A DNA stretch of 8,522 nt from Gammaproteobacteria bacterium (GCA_028817255.1 JAPPQA010000105.1:1-8522); one strand, 5' to 3'. Positions 1-6,861 are shown, counted from the first letter of the stretch. Numbers and translations are program-made. Notes: a model not told the origin generated them from the letters alone.

Positions 1-1560
1 GTTGTCGTGATCGCTGGCCTCGATGGTGCCGGTAGCCGTGCTGTCGGCGCCGGTCATGGCGCCGCCGCCGGACACCGTGAGGGTGACGGTGAAGTCCTCG
101 CTGGGTTCCTCGCTCGTGTCGTCGAAGGTGTGGATGACGCAGTCCTGGGGCGTTGTGTAATCGCCTGTATTGAAGGTCAGCGTGGGCGCGGGCAGGTTCG
201 TGGCCGCCGAGGAGGCGCCGCTGCTGTCGCGGAAATCGCTGGCCACGATGCCATCGCCCGGCGACACGGTGCAGGTGGCGATCACCTGGCCGCCCGGCGC
301 CGGGCCTGTGCCGACTACGGAGAAACGCAGCGAGTCGCCTTCGAGTGCGCTCCGCGCATCGCCGATGGAGAAGGTGGCCGCCGTCAGATCGCTGGCCCGG
401 ATCGTGCCGGTGGTCGTGCTGGCGGCGCCGAGTGTGGCGCCGCCGCCGGATATCGTGAGAGTGACGGTGAAGTCCTCGCTGGGTTCCGCGCTCGCGTCGT
501 CGAAGGTGTGGATGACGCAGCTTTGGGGCGTCATGTAATCGCCACTGGTGAAGGTCAGCGTGTCTCCGGGGAGGTTTGCGGATGCCATGGAGGCGCCGCC
601 GCTGTCGCGGAAATCGCCCGCCGCGGCGGCGCCGCCCGCTGCGACGGCGCAGCCGGCAATTACGTCGTCGGACGGTTGCCGGCCGGCGCCGACCACGGTA
701 AAGCTCAGCGAGTCGCCCTCGTTCGCGCTCGGTGTTTCGCTGATGGAAAAGAAGGGCACGTCGCTGGCCTCGATGGTGCCGGCGGCCGTGTTGGCGGCGG
801 CGTCGGGCGCGATGTTGGGGCCGCCGGACACCGTGAGGGTGACGGCGAAGCTCTCGCTGTTTTCCGAGCTCGCGTCGTCGAAGGTGTGGATGACGCAGTG
901 CTGGGGCGTCGCGTAATCGCGCGCGGTGAACAGCAACGCAGGGGCGGGGAAGTCCGCGGATGGCGCGGAGGCGCCGCTGCTGTCGCGGAAATCGCCTGCC
1001 GTGGCGGGCATGGCGCCGGCGCCGGACACGGTGCAGGTGGCCGTGACCGGGAAGATGGGCGCCACGCCGCGGCCGACCACGGCAAAACTCAGCGAGCCGC
1101 CCTCTGCCGCCCCCGGCGCGCCGGAGATGCGGAAGTTGGTGTCAGAGTCAACGATTATGGTGGAAAGACTGTCTTCTCCGTCCGCGACCGTGCCGTCGCC
1201 GGAAACGATGCTCAGAGTCACCTTAAACCCCTCGGTGCTTTCCACGGCGTCATCGTCACGGATGAGAATGGTGCAAAGCTGCCCCGTTTGGTAGTTGGAC
1301 GGGGTGAAAGTAAGCGTTTGCACAGGGAACGAGGATAGAACCGTGCGGCCCACGGGGTCGAGCAAATCGGCGGGCGTAATCCCGGCAGCGCCGTCCACGG
1401 CGTTGGGATCGGCGGCCACCGTGCAGGACGCCACCACGTTGCCGCCGGGCTGGGCGCCGCTTCCGATAACGGTGTATGGCACTTCTTGGGCAGGTCCCTC
1501 CGTGATCTGCGTGGCGCGGCCGGCCAGGGTGCCGCTGAGGCGGATTGCGAAAGTCGCTTG
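1..1560 (-). repeat. Tandem 378-bp repeats encoding Calx-beta-like units
   Basis: Four units are visible. Anchor sequences recur at exactly 378-base spacing: the block GGAGGCGCCG begins at 211 and recurs in near-identical form at 589 and 967. The codon for the second cysteine of each unit lies at 139-141, 517-519, 895-897 and 1273-1275. The two units nearest the left edge are nearly identical over some stretches, for example around 88-140 and 466-520, while the unit nearest the N-terminus is the most diverged. This pattern fits recent unit duplication or recombination toward the C-terminal side. More units may lie to the left of the window. Confidence 0.9.
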
Positions 1561-1929
1561 CGCATAGACCGTGCCCGGCAGTGCCGCCGCCGCCAATGCA
1601 GCGAGACAGGCCGCGAGACAGGACCGGCGCCACAGGGCGCGGGGGCGCGCCGGCGTTTTCGGCGTCTGGCCCGCCTCCAGTCCCGCCCCATATTCGGCGA
1701 GGCGGGGAGGACAAGGCATGGCCCCCGCCGATGCGGGATGCGAGCCGCGGGCGCATGGCGCCGGGGATTCGGGGGGCGGCGGTCGGGGTTCGTTGCGGAA
1801 GGTTTCGTACGGGCCGGTACGGGCCGATTTCGTACGATTGCGGGCGGCGCGGCTGCGGGCGGCAAGCCCCGTCGAGGCAAATTCGCCGCCATCGCAAGCA
1901 CGGGCATTCGTGGTTGTAGGGTGCGGCAT
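1..1929 (-). CDS. Secreted Calx-beta repeat protein, N-terminal part (runs off left edge)
   Basis: The frame is open from an ATG at 1929 to the window edge, giving 643 codons without a stop; the C-terminus is missing. A hydrophobic signal-peptide-like segment at about residues 103-117, preceded by Trp-Arg-Arg, ends in VYA-Q, so cleavage after residue 123 is likely. From there on the protein consists of tandem units with an exact 126-residue period. Each unit carries an acidic Calx-beta signature such as TFDDASSENSESFAVTL or RDDDAVESTEGFKVTL. Calx-beta domains are calcium-binding beta-sandwiches, common in large secreted or surface proteins. Each complete unit has two cysteines (169/219, 299/345, 427/471, 553/597), which probably form a disulfide in the periplasm or outside the cell. 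The ATG at 1929 is chosen because AAGGA lies six bases upstream; an in-frame ATG at 1719 (residue 71) would give a shorter leader. Adhesion or matrix roles are only guesses. Confidence 0.85.
   Translation of the reverse strand, partial: MPHPTTTNARACDGGEFASTGLAARSRAARNRTKSARTGPYETFRNEPRPPPPESPAPCARGSHPASAGAMPCPPRLAEYGAGLEAGQTPKTPARPRALWRRSCLAACLAALAAAALPGTVYAQATFAIRLSGTLAGRATQITEGPAQEVPYTVIGSGAQPGGNVVASCTVAADPNAVDGAAGITPADLLDPVGRTVLSSFPVQTLTFTPSNYQTGQLCTILIRDDDAVESTEGFKVTLSIVSGDGTVADGEDSLSTIIVDSDTNFRISGAPGAAEGGSLSFAVVGRGVAPIFPVTATCTVSGAGAMPATAGDFRDSSGASAPSADFPAPALLFTARDYATPQHCVIHTFDDASSENSESFAVTLTVSGGPNIAPDAAANTAAGTIEASDVPFFSISETPSANEGDSLSFTVVGAGRQPSDDVIAGCAVAAGGAAAAGDFRDSGGASMASANLPGDTLTFTSGDYMTPQSCVIHTFDDASAEPSEDFTVTLTISGGGATLGAASTTTGTIRASDLTAATFSIGDARSALEGDSLRFSVVGTGPAPGGQVIATCTVSPGDGIVASDFRDSSGASSAATNLPAPTLTFNTGDYTTPQDCVIHTFDDTSEEPSEDFTVTLTVSGGGAMTGADSTATGTIEASDHDN
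1803..1836. repeat. Short tandem and direct repeat in the leader region
   Basis: The 10-mer GTACGGGCCG occurs twice back to back (1807-1816 and 1817-1826). The flanking 9-mer TTTCGTACG occurs at 1803-1811 and again at 1828-1836, 25 bases apart. The element lies inside the long leader of the Calx-beta gene if the start is 1929, or in its 5' untranslated region if the start is 1719. It could be a protein-binding site or simply a slippage duplication; nothing in the sequence decides this. Confidence 0.5.
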
Positions 1930-1935
1930 GCTTTT

Positions 1936-1940
1936 TCCTT
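1936..1940 (-). promoter_or_regulatory. Shine-Dalgarno site of the Calx-beta gene
   Basis: AAGGA on the minus strand, six bases before the ATG at 1929. It is the main reason for preferring this start over the in-frame ATG at 1719, which has only a G-rich stretch before it. Confidence 0.7.
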
Positions 1941-1959
1941 GATAACGGTTAGGTAAGGT

Positions 1960-1988
1960 ATTCTACAGGATTGCGCGGGGAATTGCAA
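1960..1988 (-). promoter_or_regulatory. Sigma70-type promoter for the Calx-beta gene
   Basis: On the minus strand, TTGCAA (1983-1988) and TAGAAT (1960-1965) are separated by exactly 17 bases. This predicts a transcript starting near 1953 and a leader of about 25 bases before the ATG at 1929, with the AAGGA site inside it. The local sequence is clearly more AT-rich than its surroundings. I see no equally good promoter toward lptF in this gap. Confidence 0.65.
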
Positions 1989-2077
1989 AGAACCGCGACG
2001 CCTGAACCATGGGCGGATGCAAGTGTTTTGCCGCCCCCTGGATAAGGCCCGGACTGTGCAGCCGCCTGCGAACGAAG

Positions 2078-3160
2078 ATGATTATCAGCCGTTACCTGTA
2101 CCGCGAGATCGGCGCCAGGATGGTGTGGCTGCTGCTGCTGCTGCTGCTGCTGACCAATGCGTACCTGCTGGCGCGCTTTACCTCCTCCAGCGCGGCGGCC
2201 GGCATCCCGGTGTCGCTGCTGTTCGACGTGATGCGCCTGAAACTCGTGACCTATTTCCCGGAGTTGCTGTCCCTGTCCATGTTTCTGGCGCTGCTGAGCT
2301 GCTACGCGCGGCTGACGCACGACCGAGAATTGCCGGTCATGGCGGGCAGCGGTCTGGGGCTGGGCTATCACCTGCGGCTCAGCCTGCTGGCGGCCCTGCC
2401 CGCGGCCCTGCTGGCGGCCTGCTGCGCGTGGCTGCTTGCGCCCCGGGCGGAGGCGGCATACGCAGAGCTGCTGGCGCGCCTGCAACGGACGGACGCGCTG
2501 GCCTGGCTGTCCGCCCGGCAGTTCCATGCCCTGGGGCAGGGACGGGGAACGGTCTATATCGAGGCGGCGGCGGAGGGGCGATTGAGCGGCGTCTATTATT
2601 ACTTTGCGGCGCCGGGAGCGCGGCGGGGCCTGCTCGTTGCGCGGCGGGCGTCTTTTGAGGAGGACGCGGCCGGCCGCCGCCTGGTCCGCTTTGAGGACGG
2701 CACGCGCTACGATCTGGACCCGCGCCGGCTGGCGCACAAGCGGACCCGTTTCCGCAGTTACCGCATTCAGGTGCCGCAGCGCGCGGCGATAGCGAAGAAG
2801 CGCGAAGAAGAGTCCATGTCGCTGCGACAACTATGGCAGCGCGGCACGGCGCGGCACCTGGCCGAATTGCAGCGGCGCGCCTCGCAGGTGGTCGCCTGTC
2901 TGCTGCTGGCGCCGTTTGCCGTGTTGCTGCAGCCGCGCATGCCTTATACGCGGCGCCGCTACGGCACGCTGCTGTTGGGGATCGGCGTTTACCTGCTCTA
3001 CTACAACCTGATGGAATTGTCCCACGCGCTGCTGGCGCGCGGGCGCATCCCGCCGCCGCTAGGCTGGGGCGGGGCGCACCTGTTGGCGCTGGCGGCCTTG
3101 CTGGCCCTGGCGTACCGCCGGCGCCGGCCGGGCCCGGCGGCCGGGAGTCCGCGCCGGTGA
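2078..3160 (+). CDS. lptF: LPS export ABC transporter permease LptF
   Basis: LptF is one of the two inner-membrane permeases that, with the LptB ATPase and LptC, pull lipopolysaccharide from the inner membrane for transport to the cell surface. The 360-residue product matches the family length (about 366 in E. coli). The start MIISRYLYRE is typical of LptF. Hydrophobic segments lie near residues 14-33, 52-76, 99-121, 268-286, 297-318 and 331-347, with a hydrophilic periplasmic domain at about 122-265, which is the LptF/LptG six-helix plan. The frame is open upstream to an ATG at 2009, but that would add 23 residues unlike the family, so the ATG at 2078 is chosen; its ribosome binding site is weak. 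The stop overlaps the lptG start, so the two are translationally coupled. A run of eight leucines fills helix 1. Confidence 0.9.
   Translation: MIISRYLYREIGARMVWLLLLLLLLTNAYLLARFTSSSAAAGIPVSLLFDVMRLKLVTYFPELLSLSMFLALLSCYARLTHDRELPVMAGSGLGLGYHLRLSLLAALPAALLAACCAWLLAPRAEAAYAELLARLQRTDALAWLSARQFHALGQGRGTVYIEAAAEGRLSGVYYYFAAPGARRGLLVARRASFEEDAAGRRLVRFEDGTRYDLDPRRLAHKRTRFRSYRIQVPQRAAIAKKREEESMSLRQLWQRGTARHLAELQRRASQVVACLLLAPFAVLLQPRMPYTRRRYGTLLLGIGVYLLYYNLMELSHALLARGRIPPPLGWGGAHLLALAALLALAYRRRRPGPAAGSPRR
2129..2152 (+). repeat. (CTG)8 microsatellite within lptF
   Basis: Eight perfect CTG codons in frame encode Leu18-Leu25 of LptF, in the first membrane helix. Triplet slippage would change helix length by whole leucines without breaking the frame. 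Confidence 0.85.
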
Positions 3161-4224
3161 AGATCCTGGCGCGCTACCTGGCGGCCAGTCTGGGCGCCGG
3201 CGTGCTCGCGGTGCTCTTTCTGTTGACGGGGCTGTTCGCCCTGTTCGATTTGGCGAATGAATTGGGCGACGTGGGCCGGGGGCATTACGGCTTGTATGGC
3301 GCGCTGGCCCATGTGCTGTTCAGCGTACCCGGCTTCGTCCACGAGTTGTTTCCGGTCTGCGTCGTCGTCGGCGCGGTCCTGGCCCTGGCGCTGCTGGGGC
3401 GCAGCAACGAGCTGCTGGCCTTGTCGGGTTACGGCTTGTCCCGCCGCGCTTGCGCCTTGCTGTTGCTCCGCTCCGCGGGGTTGCCGCTGGCCGCGCTCGC
3501 GGTGCTGAACGGCGAATTGCTGGCGCCCTTCGCCGAACGCACGGCGCGGGAAATCCGTGCCCATGCGGCGGGTCGGGATCTGCACTCCTGGCTCGGCGGA
3601 GAACTTTGGCTGCGGACCGGGAATACGCATGTGCATATCGGGCAGGTGGTCTCGGCGGGGCATATCCGGGACGTGACGCTGTATCGCTACGGCGCCGGGC
3701 AGGGCTTGCAGGAAATGGTCCGGGCCCGGCGCGGCTGGCGCAAGCCGTCGCATTGGTTGCTGGAGGAGGTGGAGACGGTGCGCTTCTCTGCCGCCGGCGC
3801 CTCGCGGGAGACGCAGGCGGCGCGGCAATGGCGGCTGTCCGTTTCCCTGGAGACGCTGGGCAGTACCGAGGTCCCGGCCCGGTTCCTGCCCATGACGGTG
3901 CTGTTCGACTACGCGAGGTATCTGGCGGCCAACCGGCAATCCAGCCCCCCGCACGAGTTTGCCTTGTGGTCGCGGCTGTTGCAGCCGGGCGTTATCCTGG
4001 TCATGGTCCTGCTGAGCCTGCCCCTGGCGCGCCTGGAATTGCCCGGCTTCGACGTGGCGGGCAAAGTGCTGGCCGCCGCCTTCGCGGGCATCGGCTACCA
4101 GGTGCTGGCGCGCGCCGCCTACCGGGTCGGCACGAGTTACGGGTTGCAGCCGGCGCTGCTCGCCGCGCTGCCTTTGGCGTTGTTAGCGGTCTTCTGCCTG
4201 GCGCTGTTCCGGCGCATGCGCTGA
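3157..4224 (+). CDS. lptG: LPS export ABC transporter permease LptG
   Basis: LptG is the partner permease of LptF in the LptB2FG extraction complex. The 355-residue product is close to the usual length (360 in E. coli). It begins VKILARYLAA, like the family start MKILDRYL. Hydrophobic segments lie near residues 9-30, 52-80, 98-118, 276-291, 302-318 and 331-351, around a periplasmic domain at about 120-265. The segment LPMTVLFDYARYLAANRQ followed by EFALWSRLLQP (267-277) matches the conserved region leading into helix 4. The GTG start sits in a GTGA overlap with the lptF stop, and GGGAG at 3143-3147 is nine bases upstream. The frame is open much further upstream, but that part is the shadow of lptF. 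The last 42 bases overlap the 3' end of cysQ on the other strand. Confidence 0.9.
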   Translation: MKILARYLAASLGAGVLAVLFLLTGLFALFDLANELGDVGRGHYGLYGALAHVLFSVPGFVHELFPVCVVVGAVLALALLGRSNELLALSGYGLSRRACALLLLRSAGLPLAALAVLNGELLAPFAERTAREIRAHAAGRDLHSWLGGELWLRTGNTHVHIGQVVSAGHIRDVTLYRYGAGQGLQEMVRARRGWRKPSHWLLEEVETVRFSAAGASRETQAARQWRLSVSLETLGSTEVPARFLPMTVLFDYARYLAANRQSSPPHEFALWSRLLQPGVILVMVLLSLPLARLELPGFDVAGKVLAAAFAGIGYQVLARAAYRVGTSYGLQPALLAALPLALLAVFCLALFRRMR

Positions 4225-5058
4225 AGCCGCGGGCGGCCGCAGGCCGGCCTCTTGCAGGCGCGCCGGCCAGGGGAATCCCGGGTCTCCCAGGGCGAGAAAA
4301 CGAGGGTTCTCCAGGCTGGGTTGCGTGTTGTAGCGCAGGGGGCGCAGGCGGAAGTCCACCAGCCGCCCGCCGGCTTGTTCCAGGATGCACTGCGCCGCCG
4401 CCGTGTCCCATTCGCAGGTTTTGCCGAACTGGGGATAGATGTCCGCCCGCCCGGCCGCCACCCGGCAGACCTTCAGGGAGCTGCCCATGGGCTCGATGCG
4501 CGTCCCCGTTCCCAGCCCCCGCAGGAATGCGTTCAGCCGTCGGTTGCGGCGGCTGCGGCTGCAGGCGACGCGCAGCCCCGCCGCCTGCGCGCGGCGGGTT
4601 TCGAGCCGGCGCGGCGGCCGGTCGCGGTCCCGTTCGTGCGCGCCCAGGCCCCGGGCGGCGTAGTAACAGGCGCCCGTGGCCGGGGCGTGGATCACCCCCA
4701 GTACCGGCGCATGCCCCTCGATCAGCGCGATGTTGACGGTGAATTCCGGCCGCCCGCCGATGAATTCCCGGGTCCCGTCAATGGGATCGATTAGCCAGTA
4801 GCGCGGCCATTTGCCGCGCTCGCGGAACGGGGGCGGGGCGGCCTCTTCGGAGAGCGCCGGCAGCCGACTGCATGAGGACAGCGCGCCGCAGATGTGTTGG
4901 TGGACGTCCAGGTCGGCCTGGGTCACGGGGGTGCCGTCGGCCTTTTGGCGGACCGCGAGGCGGGTCTGGAACAGCCGCATGGCCCGTTGCGCCGCCGCGG
5001 CGGCGATCTCGCACACCGCGGCCAGCGCCCGCTCCGGCGGGGCGCCGTCTATGAGCAC
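4183..5058 (-). CDS. cysQ: 3'(2'),5'-bisphosphate nucleotidase CysQ
   Basis: CysQ hydrolyses 3'-phosphoadenosine 5'-phosphate (PAP) to AMP and phosphate, clearing a toxic by-product of sulfate assimilation. It belongs to the inositol monophosphatase-like, magnesium-dependent and lithium-sensitive superfamily. The metal-binding motifs are all present: SEE at residues 70-72, DPIDGTREF at 91-99 and CEWDTAAAQ at 215-223, with Asp91, Asp94 and Asp218 as expected ligands. At 291 residues it is longer than E. coli CysQ (246), mainly through a C-terminal tail rich in Ala, Pro and Gln that overlaps lptG. The GTG start is supported by GGAGG seven bases upstream. It lies 22 bases after trmB and is the last gene of the minus-strand run. 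A broader inositol-phosphatase activity is possible, but CEWDTAAA favours CysQ. Confidence 0.9.
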   Translation of the reverse strand: MLIDGAPPERALAAVCEIAAAAAQRAMRLFQTRLAVRQKADGTPVTQADLDVHQHICGALSSCSRLPALSEEAAPPPFRERGKWPRYWLIDPIDGTREFIGGRPEFTVNIALIEGHAPVLGVIHAPATGACYYAARGLGAHERDRDRPPRRLETRRAQAAGLRVACSRSRRNRRLNAFLRGLGTGTRIEPMGSSLKVCRVAAGRADIYPQFGKTCEWDTAAAQCILEQAGGRLVDFRLRPLRYNTQPSLENPRFLALGDPGFPWPARLQEAGLRPPAASAHAPEQRQAEDR

Positions 5059-5065
5059 GGTCGCG

Positions 5066-5070
5066 CCTCC
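5066..5070 (-). promoter_or_regulatory. Shine-Dalgarno site of cysQ
   Basis: GGAGG on the minus strand, seven bases before the GTG at 5058. It lies in the 22-base gap after the trmB stop and fixes the cysQ start. Confidence 0.75.
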
Positions 5071-5080
5071 GGGGGCGGTG

Positions 5081-5794
5081 TCAGGCCCGGCGCGCCAGGA
5101 TCAGGTCGTAGATTCGTTTGCCCTCTCTCCTCGCGGCGGTTTCGTAACGGGTCAGCGGGCGCCAGCGCGGCCGCGGCGCCGTGCGCCCCTCTCCCGCCAG
5201 GTTGGCCAGGGCGGCGCTGCGGCGCAGGCAGTCCAGGATCTGCAGGAGGTAATCTCTCCAGTCCGTGGCGATGAAGATGCGTCCGCGCGGTTTCAGCCGG
5301 CTTGCCAGCAGGGCAAGGAAGCCGTCGTTTATCAGCCGGCGCTTGCGATGGCGTTTTTTGGGCCAGGGATCCGGGAACAGCAGCAAAACCATGTCCAGCG
5401 ATTCTTCCGGGAGTTGCCGCTCCAGAACTTCCACGATGTCGCGGCAGATCAGCCGCACGTTGCCAAGGCGCTGTGCCGCCAGCCGGCGCAGCAGGCTGCC
5501 GGCGCCGGGGCGATAGACTTCGACGGCGATGCAGTCGCCGTCCGGGTGCTCGCGGGCCAGGGCCAGGGTCGTGTCTCCGTTGCCGCAGCCGATATCCAGG
5601 AGCCGCGGCGCGCAACGGCCGAATACCCGGTCCAGCGACAAGGGATGGGGCGAGAAGTCGAGACCGTAGTCTTGCCATAGCAGCCGCAGGGCGCGCTCTT
5701 GCGCCGGGGTTATGCGCCCCTCGCGGCGCGCGTAGCTGCGGATGGCCGGCGCCGCCCGGGCGGGGGACAGGCCCCCGTTTGCGTACTCAGCGAT
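5081..5794 (-). CDS. trmB: tRNA (guanine-46-N7)-methyltransferase TrmB, probable ATC start
   Basis: TrmB transfers a methyl group from S-adenosylmethionine to N7 of guanosine 46 in the tRNA variable loop. Counting from the ATC at 5794, the 237-residue product has the SAM-binding motif DIGCGNGD (67-74), the family signature FPDPWPKKRHRKRR (140-153) and TRYE (215-218) near the C-terminus. The E. coli enzyme is 239 residues. Upstream of residue 52 the frame reads RSYARREGRITPAQERAL, which matches the conserved TrmB N-terminus (RSFVRRQGRLT in E. coli). No ATG, GTG or TTG exists in frame between the upstream stop at 5945 and a TTG at 5641, which would cut off this conserved part. The ATC follows GGGAAGGA by seven bases and overlaps the thiG stop. 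I therefore infer an ATC start, or a mutated or misread ATG. Confidence 0.85.
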   Translation of the reverse strand: MAEYANGGLSPARAAPAIRSYARREGRITPAQERALRLLWQDYGLDFSPHPLSLDRVFGRCAPRLLDIGCGNGDTTLALAREHPDGDCIAVEVYRPGAGSLLRRLAAQRLGNVRLICRDIVEVLERQLPEESLDMVLLLFPDPWPKKRHRKRRLINDGFLALLASRLKPRGRIFIATDWRDYLLQILDCLRRSAALANLAGEGRTAPRPRWRPLTRYETAARREGKRIYDLILARRA

Positions 5795-6623
5795 GGAACC
5801 GTCCTTCCCGGGGCGAGGAGGGCGCGGCGGCGTCGCGGCGCGGTATGCGTCCGGCGCGGAAGGCCTCGCGCCCGGCCGCCACCGCCTTGCGCATGGCGGC
5901 CGCCATCAGCGTGGGAGAGCGGGCGCCCGCGATCGCGGTGTTCATCAGTACGCCGTCGCAGCCGAGCTCCATGGCGATGGCCGCGTCCGAGGCGGTCCCC
6001 ACGCCGGCGTCCACCAGGACCGGGACCGAGGCGGCGGCGACGATGACGGAGAGGTTGTGCCGGTTGAGAATCCCCAGGCCGGAACCGATGGGGGCGGCGA
6101 GGGGCATGATCGCCGCGCATCCCGCCTCCTCCAGCCGTTTGGCCGCCACCGGGTCGTCGTTGGTGTATGCCATGACCGCAAAGCCCTCCCGGAGCAGCAG
6201 GGGCACGGCCTTCAGGGTTTCGGCCACGTCCGGCAGCAGGCTTCGTTCGTCGCCCATGACCTCGAGTTTGACCAGGGTGCCCCGGCCGCCCAGCAGCTCG
6301 CGGGCCAGCAGGCAGGTTCGCAAGGCGGCTGCGGCGTCGAAACAGCCGGCGGTGTTGGGCAGGATGGTGTATTTTTCCGGGGATATGCAATCCAGCAGCT
6401 TCGCCGCGCCCGCCTTGCCTGCCCCGCCGCCGATATTGGCGCGCCGGATCGCCACGGTCACGATCTCCGCCCCGCTGGCTTCGATCGCCTGCCTGGCCTG
6501 TTCCAGATCGCGATATTTGCCCGTGCCCACCAGCAGCCGGGAACGGTAACGCCGCTCTCCGATGACCAGGGGGTCGGCGCTGCCGGGGGGCGCCTGTGTC
6601 GGCACGGGCGCCTGCGCTCGCAC
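5787..6623 (-). CDS. thiG: Thiazole synthase ThiG
   Basis: ThiG builds the thiazole phosphate ring of thiamine in the cytoplasm from deoxyxylulose 5-phosphate, dehydroglycine and sulfur delivered by ThiS thiocarboxylate. It has a TIM-barrel fold. From the GTG at 6623 the product is 278 residues, slightly longer than typical (256 in E. coli). Visible family motifs are RLLVGTGKY near the N-terminus, TLVKLEVMGD holding the Schiff-base lysine (Lys119), PIGSGLGI, and VDAGVGTASDAA in the phosphate-binding region. The start is uncertain. GTG at 6635 overlaps thiS; GTG at 6623 follows the thiS stop by one base and has GGTGG eight bases upstream; GTG at 6605 gives the most family-like length. The downstream end overlaps the inferred trmB start. 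Glycine oxidase ThiO or ThiH, and ThiF, are not in the window. Confidence 0.92.
   Translation of the reverse strand: MRAQAPVPTQAPPGSADPLVIGERRYRSRLLVGTGKYRDLEQARQAIEASGAEIVTVAIRRANIGGGAGKAGAAKLLDCISPEKYTILPNTAGCFDAAAALRTCLLARELLGGRGTLVKLEVMGDERSLLPDVAETLKAVPLLLREGFAVMAYTNDDPVAAKRLEEAGCAAIMPLAAPIGSGLGILNRHNLSVIVAAASVPVLVDAGVGTASDAAIAMELGCDGVLMNTAIAGARSPTLMAAAMRKAVAAGREAFRAGRIPRRDAAAPSSPREGRFHR
5802..5809 (-). promoter_or_regulatory. Shine-Dalgarno site placing the trmB start at ATC
   Basis: GGGAAGGA on the minus strand lies inside the last codons of thiG, seven bases before the ATC at 5794. No ATG, GTG or TTG lies at the proper distance in any frame, so this site most plausibly serves trmB. 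Confidence 0.55.
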
Positions 6624-6624
6624 C

Positions 6625-6852
6625 TCAGCCGCCACCGACGGCCTGGACGATCTCGACCCGGTCTCCCGGTTTTAACCGCCGCCCGGGAAACCGGCTCGCG
6701 GATACGATCTGTCCGTTGATCTCAATGGCGAATCTGCCGGCGAGCGCCAGTTCCGACAGCAGCGAGGCGACGGTGTCGCCCCGCCGCACCGGAAACGCCT
6801 TGCCGTTGAGCAGGATGTCTCCCCCGCCGCTGTGCCCGGTACTGCCGGCCAT
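6625..6852 (-). CDS. thiS: Sulfur carrier protein ThiS
   Basis: ThiS is a small ubiquitin-fold protein whose C-terminal glycine is adenylated by ThiF and turned into a thiocarboxylate that donates sulfur to ThiG. The 75-residue product ends in AVGGG, so the required Gly-Gly terminus is present. ILLNGKAF, DTVASLL and AIEINGQIV match the family's beta-grasp core, as does KPGDRVEIVQAVGGG at the end. It is about nine residues longer than usual because of a Gly- and Ser-rich N-terminus. The ATG lies nine bases after the stop of the upstream hydrolase gene, with only a weak ribosome binding site, so coupling to that gene is likely. thiG follows directly. Confidence 0.92.
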   Translation of the reverse strand: MAGSTGHSGGGDILLNGKAFPVRRGDTVASLLSELALAGRFAIEINGQIVSASRFPGRRLKPGDRVEIVQAVGGG

Positions 6853-6861
6853 CGCGGGGCG

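Noticed and set aside
7..1338. Long plus-strand open frame of 443 codons rich in Gly, Ala and Arg
   Set aside because: It is the antisense shadow of the Calx-beta repeats. The minus-strand reading has a signal peptide, domain signatures, a promoter and a ribosome binding site; this one has none.
1603..1620. Possible lipobox LAAC in the Calx-beta signal region
   Set aside because: Only a few residues separate it from the Arg-Arg pair, too short for a lipoprotein signal. The longer hydrophobic stretch ending in VYA fits ordinary signal peptidase cleavage better.
2009..2077. Upstream ATG start for lptF
   Set aside because: It would add 23 residues unlike the family before the typical MIISRYLYRE opening, with no better ribosome binding site.
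3450..4736. Plus-strand open frame of 428 codons across the lptG-cysQ junction
   Set aside because: It overlaps two well-supported genes in other frames and its translation is low-complexity Gly/Arg/Ala/Pro sequence.
5081..5641. TTG at 5641 as the trmB start
   Set aside because: It would remove the conserved N-terminal segment RSYARREGR, and the codon lies in the middle of family-conserved sequence.
5049..5678. Minus-strand frame of 209 codons over trmB
   Set aside because: It is a shadow frame; TrmB motifs DIGCGNGD and FPDPWPKKRH are in the other frame.
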